A stretch of 64,000 bases of DNA, taken from Nitrospira sp. ST-bin5. GTDB taxonomy: Bacteria; Nitrospirota; Nitrospiria; Nitrospirales; Nitrospiraceae. Position numbers and translations under genes: made by a program. This document shows, one piece after another, positions 24,181-34,800 of this stretch. Where the stretch lies: NCBI GenBank assembly GCA_002083555.1, contig MSXN01000021.1:139521-203520 (forward strand), read 5' to 3'. The notes under the pieces were generated by a model. That model was not told the DNA's origin. It did no database searches and worked only from the letters and a program-made list of their open reading frames with translations. How positions within the stretch are numbered: the first letter of the stretch is position 1; each line of letters opens with the position of its first letter.

Positions 24181-27100
24181 TCACAATGTGTGCGATACAA
24201 AGCCTTGATCGCCCAGAGCGGAGTGGGCCACATCGATCAGATGTCGGTGGTGTGTAAAGATCATCACTTGTCCATTTTCAGCGAATTGTGCGAGTGCCCG
24301 GAGAATGTTGGCTGCACGTTCGTCGTCGGACGTGATGAGGGCATCATCGAGCACGAGAGGCATCTGGGGATGCGAGGACCGTCTTAATTCCAGCGCCGCA
24401 AGCCGCAAGGCTAGATAGAGCTGATCAGCGGTGCCTTCACTCATTTCCTCGATCCTAATTCGAGTTCCTCCTGTCCGTTGCGCACAGAGCACTGGCCTGT
24501 CTTCCGACTCGTCCGTCACTAGACGTTCATACGCTCCGCCCGTCATGAGTGAAAAGAATGAAGATGCAGCAGAGACCATTGGCGCTTGCGCCTGTTCTCG
24601 AAACCGATTCAGCGCCTCCTGAAGGAGCGTATGGGCAAATCTCAGTCGCGCCCACGGTCGTATCGCTGAGCGGTATCGCGCGGCAGCTGACTCCATGGCC
24701 TCGCGTGCGATGGCTGCGCGGTCAGATGTATCGACTGCAAATAAATCCCGTCGGGCTTGCTCCTCAGCCTGTCTAGCTGAAGCCTGTTCGTGTTCACGGC
24801 GCTCAATCTCCGCACGACATCGATCACGTTCACTCTCGAGAGTAAAGGCATCACGACTAGCGAGCCGTGTACGAAGCTCTTCCTCCGAACGAGACGATGC
24901 CCTTGCAAGTTGGTCTTGCAGGAGTGAGAGATTCCTCTGTGCCTCGCGCTTGCGCGCTGCTGCCTCTTCCAACTCAGGAAGCTGATCGATCGTGGGAACG
25001 CCTGCAACTGCACATAATTGCATACAGATCGCCTCCTGGGCGCTCTGCGCCAACTCAGCCAGCCGCTTCTTCTCCTGCGCCCGGGTTTGGTCACGGATCA
25101 AGACCGCTCGCGCCTGGGCACTTTCTCGTGCCACCAGCAGGCGTTTACGCAAAGCATCTACAAAGTGGTCTAAGTCTTCCGGAGCCGACTCAGACAGTAG
25201 AGCAGCCACTCGGTCACCCTGCTTTCTAAGATCATCGAGTATTGCTTGAAGATGAGCTTTCCGTTGTTGCGCCTCACTCGATGTCGAATGATGACGAACC
25301 AGTTCGTCGAGTTCAGTGAGACGTGCCTTCACGGCCTCTGGAGTAGTGTTAGCAGGAAGATATAAGCGTGCTTGCCATTCCTGTAGCGCGGACAGGTGGC
25401 GCTCCAGTTCCGCCTTGGTCTCAGTGAGGAGGCGATTCAGCTTGTCTCGCTCGACCTGCTGCTGCTTAGTTGCCCTGGCACGCGCGCTGTGCTCAGCTTC
25501 AGCTTGAACAGTGTGTTTCTCCCATTTGAGACCCTGCTCAATCAGCGAGGACAGGCCCTGGAGATCCCTCACTCTCTTCTCATCGACCGACTGACCAAGG
25601 GTCCTGAGCACTTCCGCAATGCTTGATGCACTTTCTGCCACCTGTGTAAGAAGTCGGTGACGATCTGTACGCAAGGCCTCCATTCGTTCAGCTAGTTGCA
25701 AGGCATCCTGTCGCCGCCCTTGCCATTCATGAAGTGTCTCCGGAGCGAGATCGGGAAGCCCTGCCTGACCTATTTGCCGTCCCCAGCGTGCGAGTACTTC
25801 TCCGTATTGTGCTGCAAGAGCGTCCATCTGGCGTTCAAGCTCGCTCCGGCGCGCTTCCATCTGTTCGATCCGCATCGAGCATTCCTCGAACCCGGCTGCA
25901 CGCTTTGCATCGGCACGCAACAGGTCAGCCTGCCGGTCTGCCTCACGTTCGGCTGCTTCGAAGGCATCCGGCAATGTCCGATCGGCGTCGAAGCGGTGAC
26001 CAGATTGCTCCGTATCCTGTGAACGTTCAATGTAGGCCTGCCGGATCAACGCCCAAGCGTCATCGCGTCGTACACGGGCGAGGCGGAGGGTGTCGGCGGT
26101 AACGACTTCGCCCTCGGCAGCAAGCTGGCGGTGCCGAAGTCGCTGCTCATCAAGATCCCGTCCCACCAATTGGTATTCATCACGTGCTGCTCTCTGTCGA
26201 TCTTCAACCCCTGACAGTTCTTGCTTGGTGAAGGCAATCTGAGCGTCCAGGATCGGATGGGCTGAACGGAGGGCCTGTTCGGAGTCCGTTGATAGATCCG
26301 ACAGCGCTAGCGCGAACTGGCCCTCAAGTTCTCGAATCTGCCGATCAAGGTCTGCCCGTTGCCTGATCACATCACCGAGCGATTGGGCGTGGCGGATCGT
26401 GGTTGCCAACGCTTGCCGAACAGTTTGGTCGGCCAAGACAGGCTCGGCTTCAACTTCGAGCTTCATCGCTTCATCGAGTGTGTCTGCACGCTGCTGATAT
26501 TCCTGGAGACGATCCCCAAGCCGACTGACTTGAGCCAGGTGAGTATCCAACAGTCCTCGATCAGCATCCGAAGGGACGGCTCGCAAGATCTCGTCAACTT
26601 CTCGCCCAAGGACGATTCGCCCAACGCGCATCTCAAGCGTACTGGTCATCCGATCAATAACCACCGTCTGCTGTTGTATCTCGACTCGGTGATGCGCCGC
26701 TGCCGAGGCTTCTGACACCAATCGCTCGATCGCGTCGGCATGCTGGAGGAGCAATGGTTCAAGAACCAGCACCGCAAGCGCAGTGGCGCACTGTTCAAGT
26801 TCATGCTCAGCTTCTTTACGGTCTTGCTCTGCGCGCGCCAATGCTTGTTCTGCCTTCAGTCGCTCTTCACGCGCATTCTCGGCCAGGTCTGGGATCCCGG
26901 CGAGTGACCGGAGTTCAGCCACTAGACGGTCATGCTCTCTCAACAACGGCTCTACCGTTCTGAGTTCAGTCAGCTCGTTCTCGCCCCGACGTAAGGTCTC
27001 AAGCGCCTGTGTCACCTCGTCGAGAGCAGTCCTTGCGGATTCATGCGCTCGATTCAGAGCTTGCCAGTCTGCTGGCTTCGTCTGCGCCTGTCGCCAAGCC

Positions 27101-27711
27101 TGCCGCTGTTCCTCAAGCTGCCGGCGCGCCTCATTCATCACCGCGTTCTGCGCTCGACCGTGGGGGCTGTAGAGCTTTTTGGCATCGACATCCAAGGCCG
27201 CCAAGAGCGCCAGAATGCCACGGGTACCAGCGCTGGCTTCGAACAGGGCTGAACCCAGATCTCCTTCGCCTGCAAGAAGCAATTTCCCGCCCTCGCGCAG
27301 CCGGGCATGATTCAGCCCAAACATGGCTTCAAACTCGCTGCGCTCTAATCCTCCCGTCAATTCCCGTTCGAGCGCACCCTCTACAGCAAGTGAAGTGTCT
27401 GGCTGTTCTGTCTCAACGTTGAGCCGGGCAAGAGTCACACCCTTGCCCTTGCGTCGGACCAAGCCAATCCGCTGGCCCGATTGGTTGAGAAACACGCCTC
27501 CGATGCTTAGGTCACTGGCTGCGTGGACAAAAACATCTGAACTACGCACGGGAATTCCGAAGCGTAGATCCGTCATGGCCCGTAAGGCGGACGACTTGCC
27601 CGCTTCATTTGGTCCATAGATCAGATGCAGGTTGGTTGAGCCGGTTGAAAAGTCCACGACCTTATTGGTGAAGGGCCCAAAGGCCTGCAGCAAGAGACGG
27701 ACGAGCTTCAT
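24181..27711 (-). CDS. YhaN/SbcC-like AAA ATPase (SMC-type coiled-coil protein)
   Basis: 1176 residues. The N-terminus has the YhaN-type AAA domain (MKLVRLLLQAFGPFTNKVV) with Walker A YGPNEAGKSS at 32-41. Long coiled coils rich in Glu/Arg/Gln span about 170-1000. The C-terminus has the ABC signature MSEGTADQLYLALRL and Walker B PLVLDDALI near 1122. No zinc-hook CxxC is evident. The family pairs with YhaO/SbcD-like nucleases to process DNA ends. It starts four bases inside the nuclease gene (27708-27711), so the two are coupled. It is the last gene of the five-gene operon that begins at 37187. Confidence 0.87.
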   Translation of the reverse strand: MKLVRLLLQAFGPFTNKVVDFSTGSTNLHLIYGPNEAGKSSALRAMTDLRFGIPVRSSDVFVHAASDLSIGGVFLNQSGQRIGLVRRKGKGVTLARLNVETEQPDTSLAVEGALERELTGGLERSEFEAMFGLNHARLREGGKLLLAGEGDLGSALFEASAGTRGILALLAALDVDAKKLYSPHGRAQNAVMNEARRQLEEQRQAWRQAQTKPADWQALNRAHESARTALDEVTQALETLRRGENELTELRTVEPLLREHDRLVAELRSLAGIPDLAENAREERLKAEQALARAEQDRKEAEHELEQCATALAVLVLEPLLLQHADAIERLVSEASAAAHHRVEIQQQTVVIDRMTSTLEMRVGRIVLGREVDEILRAVPSDADRGLLDTHLAQVSRLGDRLQEYQQRADTLDEAMKLEVEAEPVLADQTVRQALATTIRHAQSLGDVIRQRADLDRQIRELEGQFALALSDLSTDSEQALRSAHPILDAQIAFTKQELSGVEDRQRAARDEYQLVGRDLDEQRLRHRQLAAEGEVVTADTLRLARVRRDDAWALIRQAYIERSQDTEQSGHRFDADRTLPDAFEAAEREADRQADLLRADAKRAAGFEECSMRIEQMEARRSELERQMDALAAQYGEVLARWGRQIGQAGLPDLAPETLHEWQGRRQDALQLAERMEALRTDRHRLLTQVAESASSIAEVLRTLGQSVDEKRVRDLQGLSSLIEQGLKWEKHTVQAEAEHSARARATKQQQVERDKLNRLLTETKAELERHLSALQEWQARLYLPANTTPEAVKARLTELDELVRHHSTSSEAQQRKAHLQAILDDLRKQGDRVAALLSESAPEDLDHFVDALRKRLLVARESAQARAVLIRDQTRAQEKKRLAELAQSAQEAICMQLCAVAGVPTIDQLPELEEAAARKREAQRNLSLLQDQLARASSRSEEELRTRLASRDAFTLESERDRCRAEIERREHEQASARQAEEQARRDLFAVDTSDRAAIAREAMESAAARYRSAIRPWARLRFAHTLLQEALNRFREQAQAPMVSAASSFFSLMTGGAYERLVTDESEDRPVLCAQRTGGTRIRIEEMSEGTADQLYLALRLAALELRRSSHPQMPLVLDDALITSDDERAANILRALAQFAENGQVMIFTHHRHLIDVAHSALGDQGFVSHTL

Positions 27712-28982
27712 GCGCCCTCACCGGATGCAGCAAGGCGAGCGAGTACCGTCGCTTCTGCGTCCATGAGCAGCCGTTTCAATTCTTCGACATTGTCGAGTTT
27801 GGGCACATCGTCTGTAGCCACTTCTGGTGGCATGGCACCAAGCGGGTCACCGAGATCGGCCTGAGCCCTTCGCATCAGTTCCGCAGGATCTGCTGCAATT
27901 GAATCAACGAGGCGCACCAGTTCGCCCACGGCATCCTGACGTAACGCGGCCTGAGCACGATCGAGTGGTGTGGACAGCTCAAGGCGCACCTGTTCGATCC
28001 AGATCTCTGCTTCGCTCACATCTTGAGCGGCAGCGTGCAGAGCAGCGGCCAGGGTGCCAGGCTGGGTGGCCTCTATGCGGTGTAAGGCCGTCGATCCCAT
28101 CAGCGTGACACGGACAGCATGTAGCCGATCGGTTGTTCCGATGAGGAGAGGCTCCATCGTGTTACGAAACACGCCACTCAGGGCCACAAGCTGATCCACA
28201 CCAGTGAGTGAGAGGGACACTTGATTCCAACGCACGACATCTAACGCGACGAATTCCGCGTCGATCCGTCCGGCTTCTACCGTGACTAACTCACAACCCT
28301 TCGCTCCTGTCTCGTTCGCATGTCGCCCCTGAAGATTGCCGGGAAAGACGATCCTAGGCTCCTCGCAAAGTACCTCTCGTGCGTGGACATGTCCCAGCGC
28401 CCAATAATCGTAGCCTTTGGCGACCAGGGTCGGGAGATCGGTCGGAGCGTAGGTATCATGTCCAGCGCGACCAGTCAGGCTCGTGTGCAGCATCCCGATA
28501 TTGAAGAAGCCAGGTACAGGAGGAGGGTAGGAGGGGACAAGGTCTTCATCAACCGCGCGCTCCGGAAAACTGCGCCCATGGATTGCCACCGACAGCTCAT
28601 CGATCTTGAAGGTCTGGGCGCTACGGCTGGAGAACACAGTGACGTTCGACGGCAGAGCCAATTGCCTAGAAATCACACCCTGCGCATCATGATTGCCCTG
28701 GACAATAAACACACGGATGTTCGCTCGTCCCAGTCGAACCATTTGTTCGCGAAAGAATAGGCCCGTATGAAAGTCTTGCCAATCACGGTCGTAGATGTCT
28801 CCTGCAAGAAGAACAAAGTCGACGCGCTCGCTGATAGCTTTGTCGACCAGCCGTTCAAGCGCGTTCCGAGTGGCAGTCCTCAACCGGTCGACAGGCGCAC
28901 CTTCATAGCGGTCGAGGCCGCGCAGGGGGCTGTCGATATGAAGATCTGAGGAGTGAATAAAGCGCATTTTGCCGGTCTTCAC
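27708..28982 (-). CDS. YhaO/SbcD-like metallophosphoesterase (DNA nuclease)
   Basis: 424 residues from GTG 28982, whose GTGA overlaps the TGA of the upstream gene; ATG 28967 is an alternative. All phosphoesterase motifs are present: SSDLHIDSPL, LLAGDIYDRDW, VQGNHDAQG, IGMLHTS and WALGHVHAREV, giving the two-metal site. The C-terminal 120 residues would be the DNA-capping or partner-binding domain. Members act as Mn-dependent exo/endonucleases with an SMC-like ATPase, here the YhaN-like protein encoded next. In this operon it follows a zinc-hook ATPase and a helicase-nuclease, so defence rather than general repair is a reasonable inference. Confidence 0.9.
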   Translation of the reverse strand: MKTGKMRFIHSSDLHIDSPLRGLDRYEGAPVDRLRTATRNALERLVDKAISERVDFVLLAGDIYDRDWQDFHTGLFFREQMVRLGRANIRVFIVQGNHDAQGVISRQLALPSNVTVFSSRSAQTFKIDELSVAIHGRSFPERAVDEDLVPSYPPPVPGFFNIGMLHTSLTGRAGHDTYAPTDLPTLVAKGYDYWALGHVHAREVLCEEPRIVFPGNLQGRHANETGAKGCELVTVEAGRIDAEFVALDVVRWNQVSLSLTGVDQLVALSGVFRNTMEPLLIGTTDRLHAVRVTLMGSTALHRIEATQPGTLAAALHAAAQDVSEAEIWIEQVRLELSTPLDRAQAALRQDAVGELVRLVDSIAADPAELMRRAQADLGDPLGAMPPEVATDDVPKLDNVEELKRLLMDAEATVLARLAASGEGA

Positions 28983-31591
28983 TTGCCTGACTTACGTGAT
29001 TGAACCGTAGCAGCGCTTCGTTTCTCGACTCGCCCCCGCCATTCCTCTAGCTCATTTATGTCACCCAACAATTCATCTGGACTCGGGATTGTAGTTCCTC
29101 CTAACAAAGCTTGGTCATGGGTATAGTTTGAGCACTTTGTCATAGCAGTCTCTACGGTCGTATAGTCCGAATCATCCACGATCACTCCCGCCAAAAGCTG
29201 AGTTGAAACGCCTTTCTTAAACCTAGTTACAACACCTCGAAAAAGAACCTCCTCAACGGCGCGTTCCCACGCATTCCTGAGCAGACGGTAGGCATCAAAT
29301 GTCTGTTTCTTATGCTCCGGCTCGTCACCGGCTTTGTACAACGTGGCTATTTTTTGTTGCAGCGCCCTTAAAACTCCAACACGTGCCTTAGTTCCTTGGG
29401 AGTCAAAGGGAAGGTCAGGCTCCGCGACACCATACCCTTCCGGCCTTCGTGTCAGACTTTGTGCAATATAAGGAACTCCATTCTTGCTGGCTTCATCAAT
29501 TAGCAGGCTAAGAAAATAGATGTCATGAGTAAATATGATGACTTGTCGTTTGCTGGCTTCTATCACGAGGCGAGTAGCCACCTTCTCTCGACGTTTATGG
29601 TCCAGAGACGATACAGGATCATCAAAGACAATTCCTCCAGTACCCCCGCCTATATTGACCTCGGCCAGAAAGGATCCAATTGCGACGGCGCGCTGTTCAC
29701 CTTCACTTAGGATATCGCCAGGATTCTTCGCCTGGGCTAGTTCGAGCTTAAGTTTGTGAAGCGGCTTACCCTTTTCTGATCGACTTTGGAGAGAAACGCT
29801 CAAATTCTCTGCACCCAATACCTTAAATTCTTTGTTCAAGGCATCTGCTAGTTCCTTCGACACAGCCTTATCTGTGAGCTCGTTCGCTTTTAAGGATATG
29901 CCCGTGGTTTTTACCGCACCTAGACATTTGGTGAGCTTCGCCTGAAGGTTGTATTTTTCAATGGCACCCAGTACTGCAGTTTTTACTTTAGAAAGCTTCA
30001 AACGGGCATCGAGCTCGTTGAACTCAGTTTGTATTGATGTCCTTGTATCTTCCGTCGCTGCTTTCTCAAGAACCTTTGCTTGCTGATCGATTGCGTCCGT
30101 GAGAATTTGAATGCGAGGAGCGATTAAGGTTGGTTCAACAGGAATTCCATCCCACTTGTTAGCGTCACAAGCCAGTTTAATAGCCATATGACGCTCCCTA
30201 AGGGTCTTTTCAAATGTCCTAATGTCACCGGCGAGAGCTTTGTCTAGGGCCTCAACCTCCGTGAACAGTTCGTCATCAAAGCCGAGAGAAATGCTTTTGT
30301 TATTAAAACTTGTCCGCGCTTCATCTAAAGCTTTCTTGCTAGCCTTCGCACGTTGTTCCGATTCATCCTGGATAAACTTTTCAAATCGGACCAGTCGATC
30401 GGCTCCAGCGTTTAAGGGCTGTTGACAAAGTGGACACTGCGCTTCTGATCCTAGAGCCGGGAACTGTTTTCCAGGATGCGCCTCAATACAGAATGCTCTG
30501 GCAGCATCAAATAGGTTTTTCCATGCTTCTCCGCCAGTGCCTGGCAGAAGGGAAGAATCCAACTTAAATTGCTGAGCCGCTAGCTCAGAAGCGGCCTTAG
30601 CCGAGCTATAGCTTTCGGAAAGGACACGAAGTCTATTGACGACATCAAGGTTCACGAGGGCCAGATTTTCTGTGGCAGCTTTCGAAAGTTTGGCGATCCT
30701 TGCTGAGGCTAAACGAAGTTGCTTCGCCTTTTCTGCTGGATTCTCTGCCCTAAGGGCTTTGTCCAACTCATCTCTACGTTTTATCTGCTCGGCAGTAAGA
30801 GCTGCCAGCTCCTCTACGTCCGCTGCTTTTGTCTTGAAGGAAAGCTTGCTTATTAAAATTCCAATAGCTGTCTTATCATTGCCCATCTCCGCGAATGTGC
30901 TTGTATCAGGGGCGGCCTGCGATTCTTCCTTCTTTATCAAAGATTCTAATTGTTTGCAGACTGCGCCTAATCCTTCAAAAATATCTAAACCGTACGGAAC
31001 GTAAGAAAAATCGTCTTCTTCGTCTAAATAGGCCCTAGCGCAGCGGGAGTCAAAAATCGCTAATGATGAAAGCTCTTCTGGGGCGGACTTACCATCGACC
31101 CACATTACATCTCTAGCATCATCTTTACCTGAAATCTCAAATGCTGCCTCTGCAGCTTCTCCCTCTTTTACAGGTAAGGCTGCATTAGGGTGGATCCGTT
31201 CGGCTTGGTCACGTGCTCTGCAGGCGCGTTTAAGGACTCGAGAATATCCCGACTTTCCTGATCCGTTATCACCGTAGATGATAGTGAGCCCTTTAGCGCT
31301 GAAAGAAAGGCGTTGCTTCTCTGCTATAGCGTTTACATGACGCAAATTCTTCATCGCTAATAGCGTCACATGTCCACCACTTGAGACTACGGCCGGGATT
31401 TGATCGGCACTTAGCCGTATAGCAGATCTGCTCTGAACGTCCGGAATGCCATGTTCAGCTTTCAGAAGTGCATACAAGTCTTCAATGTCCTTTTGCGATA
31501 ATGTCTGGCTCTTAAAAAGACGCCTGATAGCATCACTTTGCCAAGCTGGTAAACCTTCTGCCCACTTCAGGATCGCCTGTAGGATCGCCAT
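28979..31591 (-). CDS. AAA_13 zinc-hook ATPase, RloC/PrrC-like
   Basis: 870 residues; AGGAGAG four bases before ATG 31591. Walker A is GDNGSGKS (107-114), a zinc-hook CPLC lies near 387 between coiled coils, the signature is LSEGEQRA and Walker B IVFDDPVSSLD near 650. This AAA_13 layout with a hook matches RloC, a tRNA anticodon nuclease that reacts to DNA damage. The region after the ATPase has RNAWE (Arg and Glu four apart, as in the PrrC/RloC nuclease triad near 774) and a later NYTHD, but the His is further away than in PrrC, so nuclease activity is uncertain. The gene is visibly more AT-rich than its neighbours, suggesting later acquisition. Confidence 0.8.
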   Translation of the reverse strand: MAILQAILKWAEGLPAWQSDAIRRLFKSQTLSQKDIEDLYALLKAEHGIPDVQSRSAIRLSADQIPAVVSSGGHVTLLAMKNLRHVNAIAEKQRLSFSAKGLTIIYGDNGSGKSGYSRVLKRACRARDQAERIHPNAALPVKEGEAAEAAFEISGKDDARDVMWVDGKSAPEELSSLAIFDSRCARAYLDEEDDFSYVPYGLDIFEGLGAVCKQLESLIKKEESQAAPDTSTFAEMGNDKTAIGILISKLSFKTKAADVEELAALTAEQIKRRDELDKALRAENPAEKAKQLRLASARIAKLSKAATENLALVNLDVVNRLRVLSESYSSAKAASELAAQQFKLDSSLLPGTGGEAWKNLFDAARAFCIEAHPGKQFPALGSEAQCPLCQQPLNAGADRLVRFEKFIQDESEQRAKASKKALDEARTSFNNKSISLGFDDELFTEVEALDKALAGDIRTFEKTLRERHMAIKLACDANKWDGIPVEPTLIAPRIQILTDAIDQQAKVLEKAATEDTRTSIQTEFNELDARLKLSKVKTAVLGAIEKYNLQAKLTKCLGAVKTTGISLKANELTDKAVSKELADALNKEFKVLGAENLSVSLQSRSEKGKPLHKLKLELAQAKNPGDILSEGEQRAVAIGSFLAEVNIGGGTGGIVFDDPVSSLDHKRREKVATRLVIEASKRQVIIFTHDIYFLSLLIDEASKNGVPYIAQSLTRRPEGYGVAEPDLPFDSQGTKARVGVLRALQQKIATLYKAGDEPEHKKQTFDAYRLLRNAWERAVEEVLFRGVVTRFKKGVSTQLLAGVIVDDSDYTTVETAMTKCSNYTHDQALLGGTTIPSPDELLGDINELEEWRGRVEKRSAATVQSRKSGK

Positions 31592-31893
31592 AGTTCTCTC
31601 CTGGTAAATGCCGATGCCGACAAGCCGAAGGGTAAACCTCGTAAATCAGCCGTCGGAACTAATGCGTTATAGAGTATGGCTTCCAATAGGCGGCGGCCTT
31701 CGGTTTGGTTGCTGGTGAGCTGTGGTTCCAGCCGGTCGCACAGGGTCATCAACTCATCAACTCTTTCGACGATGCGGTGTTGTTCTGGGAGTCCATCGAG
31801 AAGGGTTAGCCGTATCGGCCGAATTGATTCCTGGTCGAGTTCGAGTCGGACGGATTGGCGCTCAGGTTTTCGTAATTTTTCAGTACTGCTCAT
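31567..31893 (-). CDS. Small protein resembling the C-terminus of type I restriction subunit HsdS
   Basis: 108 residues. Residues 35-73, LPEQHRIVERVDELMTLCDR followed by QLTSNQTEGRRLLEAILYNA, match the conserved C-terminal coiled coil of HsdS specificity subunits. The target-recognition domains are missing and a different, charged N-terminus is present. Two readings are possible: a decayed hsdS remnant, or a genuine small protein that kept the coiled coil. Its ATG overlaps the stop of the helicase gene by four bases and its end overlaps the start of the zinc-hook ATPase by 25 bases, which favours a translated gene. PrrC/RloC genes often sit beside hsd genes. Confidence 0.65.
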   Translation of the reverse strand: MSSTEKLRKPERQSVRLELDQESIRPIRLTLLDGLPEQHRIVERVDELMTLCDRLEPQLTSNQTEGRRLLEAILYNALVPTADLRGLPFGLSASAFTRRELWRSYRRS

Positions 31894-34800
31894 AGAGCCT
31901 TGCTGCCTGCCTCGCGATGGGAGGAATGAGCTGCCAGCTGTTTATTGATAGCCGTTTCCAGCTTCTCGGTTTCCCGGCCTGGATCGCTCCACCAGTCAGT
32001 TGACCAGACCCGGTGCATCGTCCAGCCCAGGCCTTCCAGAACAAATTGACGCAGTCGATCCCGGTCACGCGCAGTGGGAATTGAGTGGTATGTCGCCCCG
32101 TCGCATTCGATGCCGAGAAGATAGCGCCCCTGCTCGTGCGGATGGACGACTGCCATGTCGATCCGGTAGCCGGAACAGCCGACCTGCGGATGTACGATCC
32201 AGCCTTTGCCACGCAATGCGCGAAGAATCTCGATTTCCAGCGGACTTTCTGGCTCCAAACCGGACGGCAGTGCCTGCTCTACAATGGCACGCGCACCTCT
32301 GACGGCGAATTCGAGGTAATTTTTCAGGTCGGCGACGCCTGCCGACCGTGTTTTGGATAAATCGATATCTTCAGGGAGGATAGAACTGAATATCGTCACG
32401 CCGGTTCGTGCCCTGGTTATCGCCACGTTCAGACGACGCTGTCCTCCTTCCTGGTTTATCGGGCCGAAATTCATGGCCATTCTCCCTGCAGCGTCTTTGC
32501 CATACGTAATCGAGAACAGGATGAGATCGCGCTCATCACCTTGCACGTTTTCAAGATTCTTAATGAAAAGCCGTTCGGATCCATGACTCCCGATGCGCTG
32601 TTCAATCTCGGGATGCTTGCGTAATTCCTCGTCTAGCAGCGTTTCGATGAGTCGCTGCTGTGTCTGATTGAACGTCACCACGCCCATCGTAAGTTTGCAT
32701 CGCGACTCATCTGAAAAGTGCGCCACGATCTCCGTGACAATGGCATCGGCTTCGGCTCGGTTTGTACGGGTAGCACCGCGATCGTAGATACCGCCCACCG
32801 GCTTCAGTGTCACCGCGAGGTCGTTCGTCACGGGAGACGGGAAGGTGATCAATCTGGAATCGTAGTACCGGTGGTTCGAAAAAGTGATGAGGCTTTCGTG
32901 GCGGCTACGATAGTGCCATTCCAACCGTATGGTCGGGAGCCCGGCTCCCAGGCATTCGTCTAATATGCTTTCCAGGTCCTGGACCGGTGCATCTTCTTCA
33001 TTACCCAGGACTGTATCCTCGGCATCGTCTGCCCGATTGAAAAAATTCGTGGGCGGCAGCTGCTTGGGGTCTCCCACCACGATCAACTGCTTGCCACGCG
33101 CGATGGCGCCGACCGCGTCCCAGACCGGAATCTGAGACGCTTCGTCGAACACCACGACATCGAAGTTCGAATACGCGGGATCCAGGTATTGCGCGACCGA
33201 AAGCGGCGACATAAGCAAGCAGGGTTTGAGCCGAGGTAATAAGTTGGTTATACGATGCACCAACTGGCGTACCGGCAGGTGTGCCCGCTGCTTCGCGAAC
33301 TCTCGCAGGACAAGCGCCATTTCAGAGTCGGGTCTCTGTCCTGCCTGCTGCCGAGGCACCTTTTCTGCCAGCACGGCCACGATATATTGCTCGGTGAGCT
33401 TCTGGAAATGTTCGTCGGCCTGCCGAAACTCAAGGATTTTGCGGTCATGATCGACGCTCGCGAAATTGCGCAGGGCTGGTTCGCGGTCAGTTACAGCCTT
33501 TAACCACCAGTTCTGGTAGGAGTACTCGGCATAGGCATTGAGATCCAAGGCAGATATCCTGCCCTCCTCCAATGCGCGAATGACGGTCTCCAGTTCCGCA
33601 GCCAGTGCCTCCCTCCGCAACTGTCGCCAACGACACCACAACCTAAGCGAGCGCCGTGCCGAGGTCCATCCGCCCACGATCGCCTTCACCCGGCTAGGCA
33701 GTCCGGCCACGGCAGGTTCTCCGGCCAAGGCTTGCCCGGCACCTGACAGTTCGGTGACCACCGCAAGCTGACTCCGCAGCCCATACCAAGCATCGCGAAA
33801 TGCAGTCAACCCACCACTGACCGCACCAGTGGGAAGAAGAAGGCTGCGCTGCTCGCTCACTAGCTTGCGCAACTGCTCGGTCATGGAGGCCCTGGCGGAC
33901 TCGTCGGCGCCGCTCGCAAACCGCCCGATGGCTTCCTCAAAACACTTTCCCCATTGCTCGTAGCGCTGGACCGCCGCCCAGTCTGTGTCGGGCCCCTTGT
34001 ATTCGGACTCCAGAATTTCGAGGCAATGACTCTCGAAGGACTTCATCTCTCGATCTTCCATGTTCAAGCCACGTAGGGCATCCAGCAAGGACGGAATTTC
34101 CTCCGCGCTGGGTTTCTTCTGATCGACGGCATACTGAACTAATCGGCCCGCTACGGCACGCTGTTCGAACCAGCGCCTCGGCCACCAGGTAGCGGAGGCG
34201 GCGCTCCAGTCCTTCGTCAACTGCTCGCCATTGACCGATGAGATATCTGGATTGAATTTTTTAGCCAGCCGGCGCCAATGAGCCTGGCGATTTTCTCCAT
34301 GACCACGAATGATCTGCATTCGGGCACGAACCGCCGCGTTCCCACCGTGGGCAGCAAATCCTTTGGGCACTTGCGGTGCCAGCAGGAGAACGTCGATCAG
34401 CCCGACGACAGCGTCCAGTAGAGCAGCCGAAGGAGCATCCAGCTTGACACCCAATGCCGGAGCGATGGCAACGGCGGCTTCCTGAAGCCGGGACGCGGCA
34501 GTCTCCAAAATGGATGCCTCTTTGAGTAAGCGCTCTTCCCAAGCATTCGTCCAATCCGTGTGCTGCACGAGGGCCAACGGGTGACTCTTAAGTTCGCCTA
34601 GTTCCCCCACGACCGACTGAATGGTGCGAATCGTCTCCCGCAGCCGATCCAGCGCTTCCTCGTCATGGGTGTCGGGATCCAGCCACGGCATGCGGGCGGG
34701 CGTCCACTCTCGATACCGAATTACCGTGTCGGTTGCCCCTCGCACGGTCAATCCATTGCCGTGCCGCTTGTGCAGCGCCCGCACGAAATCGTTCAGATCG

